From the NCBI GenBank assembly GCA_964407695.1, contig CAYOWQ010000002.1, positions 124,001 to 188,000 of the forward strand: a stretch of DNA of 64,000 nucleotides, read 5' to 3'. This DNA comes from CAYOWQ01 sp964407695. GTDB lineage: Bacteria; Planctomycetota; Phycisphaerae; Phycisphaerales; SM1A02. Numbering within the stretch: position 1 is the stretch's first letter; the number at the start of each line of letters is the position of its first letter. Under the pieces are notes generated by a model. It saw only the letters and a program-made list of their open reading frames with translations. It was not told the DNA's origin and did no database searches. Below are positions 33,259 to 41,549 of the stretch, in pieces. The position numbers were made by a program, and so were the translations under genes.

Positions 33259-34305
33259 TTAGGACGGCCCGGCCGTCTCCCCGGGTTCAATGGGAACTAC
33301 CGAGAGGCTCAGTCGCTCGTTTCCGCGCAGGATGGTGATGGGCGTTTCGACTCCGATGCGCTCGTCGGTCAGCGCCCGGTGCAGATCGTCAACCCCGCGA
33401 GCCGGTATCCCGTTGAATTCGATGATGAGATCGCCCTCCTCAATACCGGCCTGGGCGGCAGGACTCTCGTCTTCGAGGCCTACGACCAGCAGACCAGACG
33501 CCTGATTCAGCCGATGCAGCGTGGCCAGCCGGCGCGGAATACGCACGTTTTGTCCCGCGATGCCGATCCAGGATCGCTTAACCTTGCCCCAGGCAATCAG
33601 CCGCGTTGCAATCAGCCGGGCAGTATTGATGGGAATGGCGAGGCAAATGCCCTGGGCCGACAGAATGACCGAGGTGTTCACCCCGATGACGCGGCCGCGG
33701 GAGTCCACCAATGGGCCGCCGGAGTTTCCCGGATTAAGGGCCGCATCGGTCTGAATGATGCCGTCAAGGAGTCGCCCGGAGCGGGTTCGAAAGGTTCTGC
33801 CCAGGCCGCTCACAACCCCTGCCGTCACGGTGGCCTGGAACCCGAACGGGCTGCCGATGGCGATGGCAATCTGGCCGACCTGAATCGCGTCCGAGTCGGA
33901 CAATTCGGCGATCGGCAGCCCGACTTCCTTGATCCGAATGACCGCGAGATCCGTGGCCGGATCGTCACCGATCAACTCGGCTGGGAACCGACGCCCATCC
34001 GTCAGGACGACGGTGATCTTTGAAGCCCCGCTCACAACATGGCTGTTGGTCAGAATGAATCCATCGGCGGTGAAGATGAATCCTGATCCTCCGCCGCGGC
34101 CGTTTCGCCCCCTCCGACCGGGAGCCTGACGGACGACTTCGAGGCTGACAACGGCAGGACCGACAGCCTTGACCGCCCGAACTACGGAATTGGAGTACGT
34201 ATCGAGCATCATGCTATCGGGCGCCGTGTTCGGAGCCGATGCAACCGAATCAGAATCAATGGAACCGTGGTTCTCGTCGGCGATCAACTGAGCAATGCGA
34301 TTCAT
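33259..34305 (-). CDS. S1C-type serine protease (HtrA/DegP-like) with one PDZ domain
   Basis: The 348-residue trypsin-fold protease has a visible catalytic triad: His89 in LTNSHVVSG, Asp119 in ATDLAVIRI and Ser195 in NPGNSGGPLVD. One PDZ domain (about residues 265-340) ends it, with SPAAQAGIEEGDLIIEFNGIPA. Starting at ATG 34305 there is no signal peptide or membrane anchor; the N-terminal 40 residues are polar. The frame is open upstream to 34785, but that part overlaps the divergent mrdA gene and lacks a signal peptide too. HtrA proteins are normally periplasmic quality-control proteases, so a cytoplasmic location would be unusual. Confidence 0.9.
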   Translation of the reverse strand: MNRIAQLIADENHGSIDSDSVASAPNTAPDSMMLDTYSNSVVRAVKAVGPAVVSLEVVRQAPGRRGRNGRGGGSGFIFTADGFILTNSHVVSGASKITVVLTDGRRFPAELIGDDPATDLAVIRIKEVGLPIAELSDSDAIQVGQIAIAIGSPFGFQATVTAGVVSGLGRTFRTRSGRLLDGIIQTDAALNPGNSGGPLVDSRGRVIGVNTSVILSAQGICLAIPINTARLIATRLIAWGKVKRSWIGIAGQNVRIPRRLATLHRLNQASGLLVVGLEDESPAAQAGIEEGDLIIEFNGIPARGVDDLHRALTDERIGVETPITILRGNERLSLSVVPIEPGETAGPS

Positions 34306-34555
34306 GTGGGTCTCTGGATTTGCGAGCCCGCGTCGGGGGCGGGGCCGAGCCATTTGACTCGGGCCCCGACCCAACCAGCGGGAAGGAGAAAGGAGAGAAA
34401 CGACGTCCCGGTTGGGACATGCCAAAGAGGTCGCAACAGGCGTGCCGCATTCAGGGACGGAAAACGGCGATTGAGTCCGCGGGGAAGTGATTTGTTCAGC
34501 CGAAATCTGCCGATGTGGCAGTCGAGCAATACGATGTGGTGACACCGACGTGAGC

Positions 34556-37012
34556 ATGCCGATCTTCACAGAACGCCGAAAGCGACTCGACCGCCTGAAC
34601 CGCGGGCACCCTGTGACGACCATCCGAAAAACCTCGATGACGGACCGATTCCATCGCCGACTGGCGTTGCTGGGCAGCGTCGGCGTCCTCTTGGTCGTCA
34701 CCATGGGAGGACAGTTGGTTCGGCTCACGATCGCCGAACATGAGGCGCACGCATCGACAGCCGAGGCCCGACTCTCCCGGAACACCTATCTTCCCACGTG
34801 GCGAGGGAGCATCCTCGACCGCAAGGGCCGCGAGTTGGCGGTCGATCGTCCTTCGTACGACGTTGCGGTGGAATACGACGTGATCAGCGGCGCCTGGGAG
34901 AACGAGCGCGCCAAGGAGGATGCGCGACGTGCTGCGGGATTCGAGGGCTGGAAGAAGATGGGGCCGGGCGAGCGCCTCGCCGCCATCGATGCACAATTGC
35001 CCCGGTGGCACGGCAAAGTGGAAGAACTTTGGACGGACATCTGCCGCCTTGGCGGTATTGATCGAAAGGAACTGGATCGGCGCCTGACGGAAATACGGAC
35101 CGAAGTCGAACGCCGGGCAACGAAGGTCTGGAACGCTCAGCGCGTGCGAGAGGAAGAGAAATTCGGAATCATCGAAGGCGAGGAATTCAAGCCGCGGCCC
35201 ATTCGCGAGATGGAGGAGGCACATGTGGTGTTGCCTCGGGTCGCCGACGAGGTTGCATTTGAATTTCGTCGCCTCGGTCAGGAACTTTCTGACGTGATCG
35301 AAGTGAAGGACACGATGCGGCGCTCCTATCCCTGGGCGACGGCGGAGGTTGAACTCTCCCGCGCATCCCTGCCGAAACCGATTCGGTCCGACAAGATCCA
35401 GAAGGTGAGCGTGATCGGCGTGGCGGATCACATCGTCGGCTCGATGCGCGATGCCCCGTATCAGGAGGACATGGAACGGAACCCGTTCGTCACAACTGAA
35501 TCCGGCAAGACTGGGGTTCGTCTTGAGGGATATCGCCCCGGAGACGCGGTCGGCACCAGCGGCGTCGAGGAATCCTTCGAAGACTACCTGCGAGGTTCAC
35601 GTGGGCAGATTCAGGAAAGACTCGACACGGGCGAAAAGATCCGCACGGAACCGAAACAAGGCAAGACGCTGCAACTCACGATCGACATTGCGCTTCAGGC
35701 GAGAATACAGGGTTTGCTCAGCCCGGAGTTCGGCTTGGCAAGAATCGAACCATGGAATGTTGCCCACGACGAGCAAGGTCATCCCAAAGGACTCCCGGAG
35801 GGGTACCCGCTGAATGCCGCAGCGGTGGTCCTCGATGTTGACTCCGGCGAAATCCTTGCCATGGTCTCCACGCCGACCGTCGCGATGGGGCGGCAGATGA
35901 CGGAGAACCAGCGCAAAGTGATGTTGCCGGCTATTCATCGAGCCGTCGAGACGCCGTACCCTCCCGGCTCGATCATCAAGCCCATTGTGCTGGCGGGAGC
36001 GGTGACCAACGGCGTCTTCGGCCTGAATGATCGCATCTCCTGCACCGGCCACTTCTGGCCTGAACGCAAGGATGTCGCACGGTGCTGGATCTATCGCGCC
36101 AACTACGGTTTTTCGACACACAACGACAAGGTCGGCGGCCCGCTGAGCGCCACGGAGGCCATTGCTCGCTCGTGCAACATCTTCTTCTATACGCTGGCCC
36201 ATCGCCTCGGCATGAGACGCCTGACCGATTGGTACAGCAACTTCGGCCTCGGTGAGCCCTTGAATGTCGGTCTGCTTCACGAAGAACTCGTCCGGCAGCA
36301 GGACCACGAATCGATCATGGTGTGGAGGGGAGAAAACGGCGGGTCGATCCCATCACCACAGGCGATTGAGAAGCTCGCCGCCGACGGACAAAGCGAAGCG
36401 GCCACCATCTTCATGGGCATTGGCCAGGGACCTGTGACCTGGACACCGGTTCATGCCGCGAATGCCTTTGCACAACTCGCGCGGGGCGGAACCATTCGCG
36501 ACGCCACCTTGATTCGTCAGGGCCCGGGATCTCCTTCGCCGCGGCGATCCGGAGGAATCCCGATCAAGCCGGCGGTCGTGAGCACCGCCCTTGAAGGTTT
36601 GCGCGAGGCTGTCGGCGAGACGTATGGCACCGGACATCATCTCAACTATGGAAACGGCGTGAGCGAACCGATCTTCACGGCCGAGGAGGTCGAGGTCTGG
36701 GGCAAGACCGGCACCGCCCAGGCGGCTCCGATGCCCGTCATCAACTCTGCCGGAAAGCAGACCACGATCAGTGGCCTCGACCACGCCTGGTTCGTCGGCC
36801 TTGTCGGTCCGAAGAGCACGAAGCGTCCAACCATTGCCATCGCGGTCATCCTTGAATACGGCGGTTCAGGCGGGCGTGCCGCCGGCCCGATCGCCAACCA
36901 GATCATCATCGCCTTGCAGGACGAAGGATACCTGCCCTCTCCCCCGAGTCCGACACGTGGTCGCGAACCTGAACATGTCCTCGATGTCGAAGAGGACGAC
37001 GGGCAAACATGA
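34556..37012 (+). CDS. mrdA: Penicillin-binding protein 2 (class B transpeptidase), enlarged head domain
   Basis: PBP2 crosslinks peptidoglycan during elongation, paired with RodA. The protein of about 818 residues has one N-terminal membrane anchor (RRLALLGSVGVLLVVTMGGQLV), a LPTWRGSILDRKGRELA motif, and the transpeptidase domain with S472-x-x-K in YPPGSIIKP, the SCN triad, and KTG in EVWGKTGTAQ. The segment from about residue 85 to 270 is a long charged, helical insertion not present in E. coli PBP2 (633 residues). The start may be ATG 34556 or GTG 34550; an earlier frame lacks signals. The stop overlaps the rodA start (ATGA). Presence of this gene implies peptidoglycan synthesis in the cell. 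Confidence 0.94.
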   Translation: MPIFTERRKRLDRLNRGHPVTTIRKTSMTDRFHRRLALLGSVGVLLVVTMGGQLVRLTIAEHEAHASTAEARLSRNTYLPTWRGSILDRKGRELAVDRPSYDVAVEYDVISGAWENERAKEDARRAAGFEGWKKMGPGERLAAIDAQLPRWHGKVEELWTDICRLGGIDRKELDRRLTEIRTEVERRATKVWNAQRVREEEKFGIIEGEEFKPRPIREMEEAHVVLPRVADEVAFEFRRLGQELSDVIEVKDTMRRSYPWATAEVELSRASLPKPIRSDKIQKVSVIGVADHIVGSMRDAPYQEDMERNPFVTTESGKTGVRLEGYRPGDAVGTSGVEESFEDYLRGSRGQIQERLDTGEKIRTEPKQGKTLQLTIDIALQARIQGLLSPEFGLARIEPWNVAHDEQGHPKGLPEGYPLNAAAVVLDVDSGEILAMVSTPTVAMGRQMTENQRKVMLPAIHRAVETPYPPGSIIKPIVLAGAVTNGVFGLNDRISCTGHFWPERKDVARCWIYRANYGFSTHNDKVGGPLSATEAIARSCNIFFYTLAHRLGMRRLTDWYSNFGLGEPLNVGLLHEELVRQQDHESIMVWRGENGGSIPSPQAIEKLAADGQSEAATIFMGIGQGPVTWTPVHAANAFAQLARGGTIRDATLIRQGPGSPSPRRSGGIPIKPAVVSTALEGLREAVGETYGTGHHLNYGNGVSEPIFTAEEVEVWGKTGTAQAAPMPVINSAGKQTTISGLDHAWFVGLVGPKSTKRPTIAIAVILEYGGSGGRAAGPIANQIIIALQDEGYLPSPPSPTRGREPEHVLDVEEDDGQT

Positions 37013-38256
37013 GCACGCTTCCGTCGATTCCGTTGGCGGAGCGAAAACGCTCGCTCTCGCCCCGTGGCCTCAAGATCGAGGCCCGCACTTTGCACAAGCC
37101 GCGGATCATGATCCTCAATGTGGGGTGGCTGTGCGTCGGCGCGGCGGCTGTCCTGTCGCTGATGGGAATCGCCGCAATCGATACGACCATTCCGGATGTC
37201 CTTGGGCCGAAGGACATTGACTACGCGAAGCGGCAATTGATTTTTCTCGGAATCGGAATCGTTGCGGCCGTGGCGGTGTCAGTGCCGCACTTTCGGTTGG
37301 TTCGTCGCTTGAGCTACCCATTGATCGCGATCTCGCTCGTTCTCCTGATCTTCGTGCTGGTGCCTTGGGTGCCTGAGTTCATTGTTCGACCGCGCAACGG
37401 CGCCCGCCGATGGATCAATCTCGGCGTCACCGACATTCAGCCGTCCGAAGTGGCCAAGATGGCCTACATCGTGGCGCTGGCGAATTATCTGCGATTCCGA
37501 ACCCACTATCGTCAGTTGCCCGGACTGATCCTGCTGGTGATTTTGACGCTGATTCCGATGGGGCTGATCGTGATCGAGCCCGATTTGGGCACATCCCTCT
37601 TATTCCTCCCCACGCTGTTCGCGATGGTGCTTGCCGCCGGAGGCCGCCTGCGTCACGTCGCATTGATCATTGCCCTGGGCGCTGCGAGCATTCCGCTCAT
37701 GTATCCGCTGCTCAAGCCCTATCAACAGCAGCGAGTGAAGGCGATGGTGGCGCAGGTCATGGGAAGTGACCGCTATGCGCAGGACATCGGGTTCCAGGGC
37801 GATCGCGCCATCACGCTCATCGGCGCCGGCGGCCTGATGGGCGTGGGTCGAGATCATGCCCAGACACTGGTCATCAACAACCGGCTGCCCGAGGAGCACA
37901 ATGACATGGTGTTCTCGGTCGTCTGTTGCCGGTGGGGATTGCTGGGTGGGGCCTTCATGTGGGCGATGTACCTCGTCTTTGCAATCGGCGGCCTGCTGGT
38001 CGCCGGGGTCTGTAAGGACCCGTTCGGGCGGCTCGTGGCGGTCGGCATCACCGCGATTACCTTTACTCAGATGGTGATCAATACCGGAATGAATGTCGGC
38101 CTGCTCCCCATCACCGGAATGACCTTGCCGTTCGTGTCGTACGGCGGCACAAGCCTCATCGTTTCGTGGGTGTCCGTTGGACTGCTCCTGAACATCGGCA
38201 TGCGTCGCGCCCACCACCTGTGGCGCGAGTCATTCGACTTCGGCGGAAAATCCTGA
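37009..38256 (+). CDS. rodA: Rod shape-determining protein RodA (SEDS glycosyltransferase)
   Basis: RodA polymerises glycan strands with PBP2. The 415-residue protein is polytopic (about ten hydrophobic segments). It has the SEDS signatures NGARRWINLG in an extracellular loop, QPSEVAKMAYIVALA with the conserved Glu, EPDLGTSLLFLPTLFAM, GDRAITLIGAGGLMGVG, LPEEHNDMVFSVV with its catalytic-site His/Asp region, and FVSYGGTSL near the C-terminus. It overlaps mrdA by four bases and precedes rsmG by 20 bases. The FtsW alternative is less likely, given the coupling to PBP2. Confidence 0.95.
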   Translation: MSTLPSIPLAERKRSLSPRGLKIEARTLHKPRIMILNVGWLCVGAAAVLSLMGIAAIDTTIPDVLGPKDIDYAKRQLIFLGIGIVAAVAVSVPHFRLVRRLSYPLIAISLVLLIFVLVPWVPEFIVRPRNGARRWINLGVTDIQPSEVAKMAYIVALANYLRFRTHYRQLPGLILLVILTLIPMGLIVIEPDLGTSLLFLPTLFAMVLAAGGRLRHVALIIALGAASIPLMYPLLKPYQQQRVKAMVAQVMGSDRYAQDIGFQGDRAITLIGAGGLMGVGRDHAQTLVINNRLPEEHNDMVFSVVCCRWGLLGGAFMWAMYLVFAIGGLLVAGVCKDPFGRLVAVGITAITFTQMVINTGMNVGLLPITGMTLPFVSYGGTSLIVSWVSVGLLLNIGMRRAHHLWRESFDFGGKS

Positions 38257-38276
38257 CCCGTGGGTATCGCCTGACG

Positions 38277-38981
38277 ATGATTCCGCCTCCACCTCGTTTT
38301 CAAGAGATTCTCGGTGTCCTTCAACTCGAGATCAGTGACGATGAACTCACCCGAATGGGCAGATTTCTGGAGCTCCTGGAGGAAACGAATCGGAAATTCA
38401 ACCTCACGGCCGTATCAGAACACGGCGAAATGTGGATTCGACACATCGCCGACAGCCTCTCGCTGCTGCCGTCGTTGCAGTCAATAGAGCCGAAGCTTGT
38501 CGCTGATGTGGGTTCCGGCGGTGGGCTGCCCGCCATTCCCCTCGCCATCGCCATGCCCGGAACCTCGTTTTCATTGATCGAATCCACGGGTAAGAAAGCT
38601 CGGTATCTGACAGACACGGCCGCGACCCTCGGACTGGCCAACGTGCACGTCCTGAATGGTCGAGCTGAGGTTCTCGCGCGAAGTCCGGAACATCGCGAAC
38701 GGTACGATGCAGTAACCGCCCGCGCTCTCGGCAGGCTTGAGGTCATGCTCGATTGGACCGTGCCACTGGCCAAGCCCGGCGGATGGGTGCTGGCCATGAA
38801 GGGCGAAAAGGCGCGCCAGGAAATCGACGAAGCGAAACAGACTCTCCACGCGATTCACGCGTCAGTTGGCGAAGTTCAGACCACCCCAACCGGTGTCATC
38901 GTGCCGATCGAGAAACGCCGGCCGACCCCGCGAACGTTTCCAAGATCAACTGCGGCCCCCCAGACGCGGACTGATCGGTGA
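38277..38981 (+). CDS. rsmG: 16S rRNA m7G527 methyltransferase RsmG (GidB)
   Basis: RsmG methylates N7 of G527 in 16S rRNA. The 234-residue SAM enzyme has LLEETNRKFNLTAVSE and the metal-like IRHIADSLSLLP segment typical of GidB. The SAM loop ADVGSGGGLPAIPLAIA follows, with IESTGKKARYLTDTA and ARALGRLEVMLDWTVPLAKPGG after it. The protein starts at ATG 38277, downstream of rodA by 20 bases; a longer frame reads back into rodA. The C-terminal part is basic and Pro-rich. No parA/parB or gidA (mnmG), its common neighbours, lie alongside, so it appears to have joined the elongasome operon instead. Confidence 0.94.
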   Translation: MIPPPPRFQEILGVLQLEISDDELTRMGRFLELLEETNRKFNLTAVSEHGEMWIRHIADSLSLLPSLQSIEPKLVADVGSGGGLPAIPLAIAMPGTSFSLIESTGKKARYLTDTAATLGLANVHVLNGRAEVLARSPEHRERYDAVTARALGRLEVMLDWTVPLAKPGGWVLAMKGEKARQEIDEAKQTLHAIHASVGEVQTTPTGVIVPIEKRRPTPRTFPRSTAAPQTRTDR

Positions 38982-38990
38982 CGCTCTCCA

Positions 38991-39329
38991 TTACCAATCC
39001 GCATGATCCTCGAGCAAGTTTGCGGATGCATCGATCAATTCCAGATCGAGTTCGGGCATGTGCAGGCGAAGTTCCTCGGCGGTAAGTTCGGTATAGAGAC
39101 GTCGCCCCTGCGACGTGAACACTGAATATCGTGGCCCATCCGCATGCGCCGTGATCCGGACCCGGTATTGCGCATTCTCGAGCGAGCCCAGCAATGGACT
39201 CCGTGTGCTGGGAGTTCCTTCCGACGCTCCCAATCGGTCGGGAACAAACATGATTGCCGCGAACAGCCACACTCCCGCGACGGAGCCTGCAACGACCAAG
39301 CGGATAAGGAGCCGCAGCCGCCGGTTCAT
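38991..39329 (-). CDS. Membrane-anchored small protein, unknown function
   Basis: The 112-residue product starts with a basic N-terminus and a single membrane segment (MNRRLRLLIRLVVAGSVAG..., residues 5-28). A soluble domain follows, containing RVRITAHADGPRYSVFTSQGRRLYTELTAEELRLHMPELDLELIDA. The alternation of strands and a final helix (EELRLHMPELDLE) looks like a genuine folded domain and resembles short planctomycete proteins I cannot name. It is convergent with rsmG (stop to stop about ten bases) and lies upstream of tRNA-Glu on the other strand. A competing frame at 38896-39333 is a shadow. Confidence 0.7.
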   Translation of the reverse strand: MNRRLRLLIRLVVAGSVAGVWLFAAIMFVPDRLGASEGTPSTRSPLLGSLENAQYRVRITAHADGPRYSVFTSQGRRLYTELTAEELRLHMPELDLELIDASANLLEDHADW

Positions 39330-39409
39330 GCATGACTTATCGGTGCGGCGGGCGGTCGCCTTGAGGCGTTTGCCTCGGCAGCGAAGGCGGCTACGATGGA
39401 GGCCGCACC

Positions 39410-39484
39410 GGCCCCATCGTCTAGCCCGGTCTAGGACACCTCCCTTTCACGGAGGTAACAGGGGTTCGAATCCCCTTGGGGTCA
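39410..39484 (+). tRNA. tRNA-Glu (anticodon TTC)
   Basis: The cloverleaf closes with acceptor stem GGCCCCA/TGGGGTC (one G-T pair). The D-arm lies in CGTCTAG...CTAGGACA, the anticodon stem is CCTCC/GGAGG with loop CTTTCAC (anticodon TTC), and the T-arm is AGGGG TTCGAAT CCCCT. The discriminator base A is at 39484. The 3' CCA is not encoded. Confidence 0.96.
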
Positions 39485-39690
39485 TTTCGGCAGACTTGGC
39501 CGAACCACGACGCTGCTTCCGATAGAGCAGGCCGCCCGACGCGGCGGTCAAGACTACTGAACTGCTGAACGACGCAAACAGCGTTAGGAAAGGGGACAAG
39601 CCAATGGAATTGGCTCGGCGTTCATTCTAAGGTTCGACCCATCGAAACGGACCTGCTCGGTCATCAACCGCACACCCTACACTTCACGCC

Positions 39691-41394
39691 ATGGCCGCCC
39701 CAACATCAAACGAAACAACCCGCATCATCTACTCCATGATCCGGGTCTCCAAGGCTTACGAAAAGAAGACCGTCCTCAAGGACATCACGCTTGGCTATTA
39801 CTACGGCGCCAAGATCGGCGTCCTTGGCCTGAACGGTTCCGGAAAGTCAAGCCTTCTGCGAATTCTCGCCGGAGTCGACAAGAAGTATGAAGGGACAATC
39901 CATGCCCAACCGGGTTTCACGATCGGCTACCTCGAGCAGGAGCCGCTGCTCAACGAAACCCGCACCGTCCGCGAGGTCGTCGAGGAGGGCGTCGCCGAAA
40001 CGGTGGCCAAGCTGAAGGAGTTCGACGCCATCAGCGAGAAATTCGCCGAGCCGATGTCGGATGACGAGATGAACAAGCTTCTTGAGAAGCAGGGCAACCT
40101 CCAGGAAGAGCTCGATCGGCTCAGCGCATGGGATCTTGATTCCCAGCTCGAGATGGCGATGGACGCCTTGCGCTGCCCTCCCGGGGATCGAGCCGTCAAC
40201 ACCCTGTCCGGCGGCGAAAAACGTCGAGTGGCGCTGTGCCGCCTCTTGCTGAAGAAGCCCGACATTCTGCTGCTCGACGAACCCACCAACCATCTCGACG
40301 CCGAATCCGTCGCCTGGCTTGAACACCACCTTCAGCGCTACGAAGGCACCATCATCGCCGTCACCCACGATCGCTACTTTCTCGACAACGTCGCAGGCTG
40401 GATCCTCGAACTCGATCGGGGCGAGGGAATCCCCTGGAAGGGCAACTACACCTCGTGGATGGAGCAGAAGAAAGAACGTCTCCGCATTGAGGAAAAGCAG
40501 GAATCGGCCCGCCAGAAGGCGCTCTCCCGCGAATTGGATTGGGTCCGATCCTCCCCTCAGGCTCGGCAGGCCAAATCTCAGGCCCGCGTGAAGGCATACG
40601 AATCACTGGCCAACGCCGAAGCCGCCCGCGAACGCGCTTCGCAGGTCGAAATCTTCATCCCCCCGGGGCCGCGACTCGGCAACCTCGTGATCGAAGCCAA
40701 GGAGGTCCGCAAGGGTTACGGCGATACGCTGCTGGTTGAGGACCTCTCCTTCTCTATCCCGCCCGGCGCCATCGTCGGCGTCATTGGCCCGAATGGCGCT
40801 GGAAAGACGACGCTCTTCCGCATGATCACCGGATCAGAGAATCCCGACGCCGGAACCTTTCGAGTCGGCGAGACCGTGAAACTCGGGTATGCCGAGCAGA
40901 CTCGCGATTCACTCCCCGATGGCAAGAATGTCTGGGAAGCCATCTCCGATGGCGATGATGAACTCATGCTCGCCCCCGGGCTCAAGGTGAACTCCCGCGC
41001 CTACGTCTCGCGCTTCGGCTTCACCGGGCCCGACCAGCAGAAGATGGTCGAGAATCTCTCCGGTGGTGAACGCAACCGCGTGCACCTTGCACGAATGCTC
41101 AAATCGGGAGCGAATGTCCTCCTGCTCGACGAGCCCACCAACGACCTCGATGTCAACACCATGCGCGCCCTCGAAGAAGCCATCCAGAACTTCGGCGGCA
41201 GCGCCATCATCATCTCCCACGATCGATGGTTCCTTGACCGACTGTGCACCCACATCCTCGCCTTCGAAGGCGACTCGACCGCCGTCTTCCATCCTGGCGA
41301 CTATTCCTCATACGAAGCGGCCAGACGTGAGCGGCTCGGCGAAGAGGCAGACCGGCCGCACCGGGCGCGATATCGCAAGCTGACTCGGGTATGA
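39691..41394 (+). CDS. ettA: Energy-dependent translational throttle protein EttA (ABC-F)
   Basis: EttA binds the ribosomal E site and gates entry into elongation according to energy state. The 567-residue protein contains two ABC ATPase domains without membrane helices. Walker A motifs are LNGSGKSS and PNGAGKTT, signatures LSGGEKRRVALCR and LSGGERNRVHLAR, and Walker B LLLDEPTNHLDAES and LLLDEPTNDLDVNT. The EttA-specific arm and linker regions (TYLEQEPLLNETRTVREVVEEGV and SWMEQKKERLRIEEKQES-type) and the start IIYSMIRVSKAYEKKTVLKDI are typical. The gene follows tRNA-Glu after about 200 bases in which I see no other gene. Confidence 0.96.
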   Translation: MAAPTSNETTRIIYSMIRVSKAYEKKTVLKDITLGYYYGAKIGVLGLNGSGKSSLLRILAGVDKKYEGTIHAQPGFTIGYLEQEPLLNETRTVREVVEEGVAETVAKLKEFDAISEKFAEPMSDDEMNKLLEKQGNLQEELDRLSAWDLDSQLEMAMDALRCPPGDRAVNTLSGGEKRRVALCRLLLKKPDILLLDEPTNHLDAESVAWLEHHLQRYEGTIIAVTHDRYFLDNVAGWILELDRGEGIPWKGNYTSWMEQKKERLRIEEKQESARQKALSRELDWVRSSPQARQAKSQARVKAYESLANAEAARERASQVEIFIPPGPRLGNLVIEAKEVRKGYGDTLLVEDLSFSIPPGAIVGVIGPNGAGKTTLFRMITGSENPDAGTFRVGETVKLGYAEQTRDSLPDGKNVWEAISDGDDELMLAPGLKVNSRAYVSRFGFTGPDQQKMVENLSGGERNRVHLARMLKSGANVLLLDEPTNDLDVNTMRALEEAIQNFGGSAIIISHDRWFLDRLCTHILAFEGDSTAVFHPGDYSSYEAARRERLGEEADRPHRARYRKLTRV

Positions 41395-41549
41395 CCGGTC
41401 GCCGAGCCAGGTCCCCCGGCTTAACGCACCCTGGCAAGGAAATATCGCAGGATTTTGCTTGGCGCAAACCCGGCCTTCTGCGCAGACTTACAGGCTGATT
41501 CGTGCTCCGTCGCCCGGTGTCAGTCCGCCACCTGACCAGAAAGAGACCC

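Noticed and set aside
38896..39333. 145-codon minus-strand frame overlapping the small membrane protein gene
   Set aside because: It lies in a different frame from the 112-residue product that has a membrane anchor and folded-looking domain.
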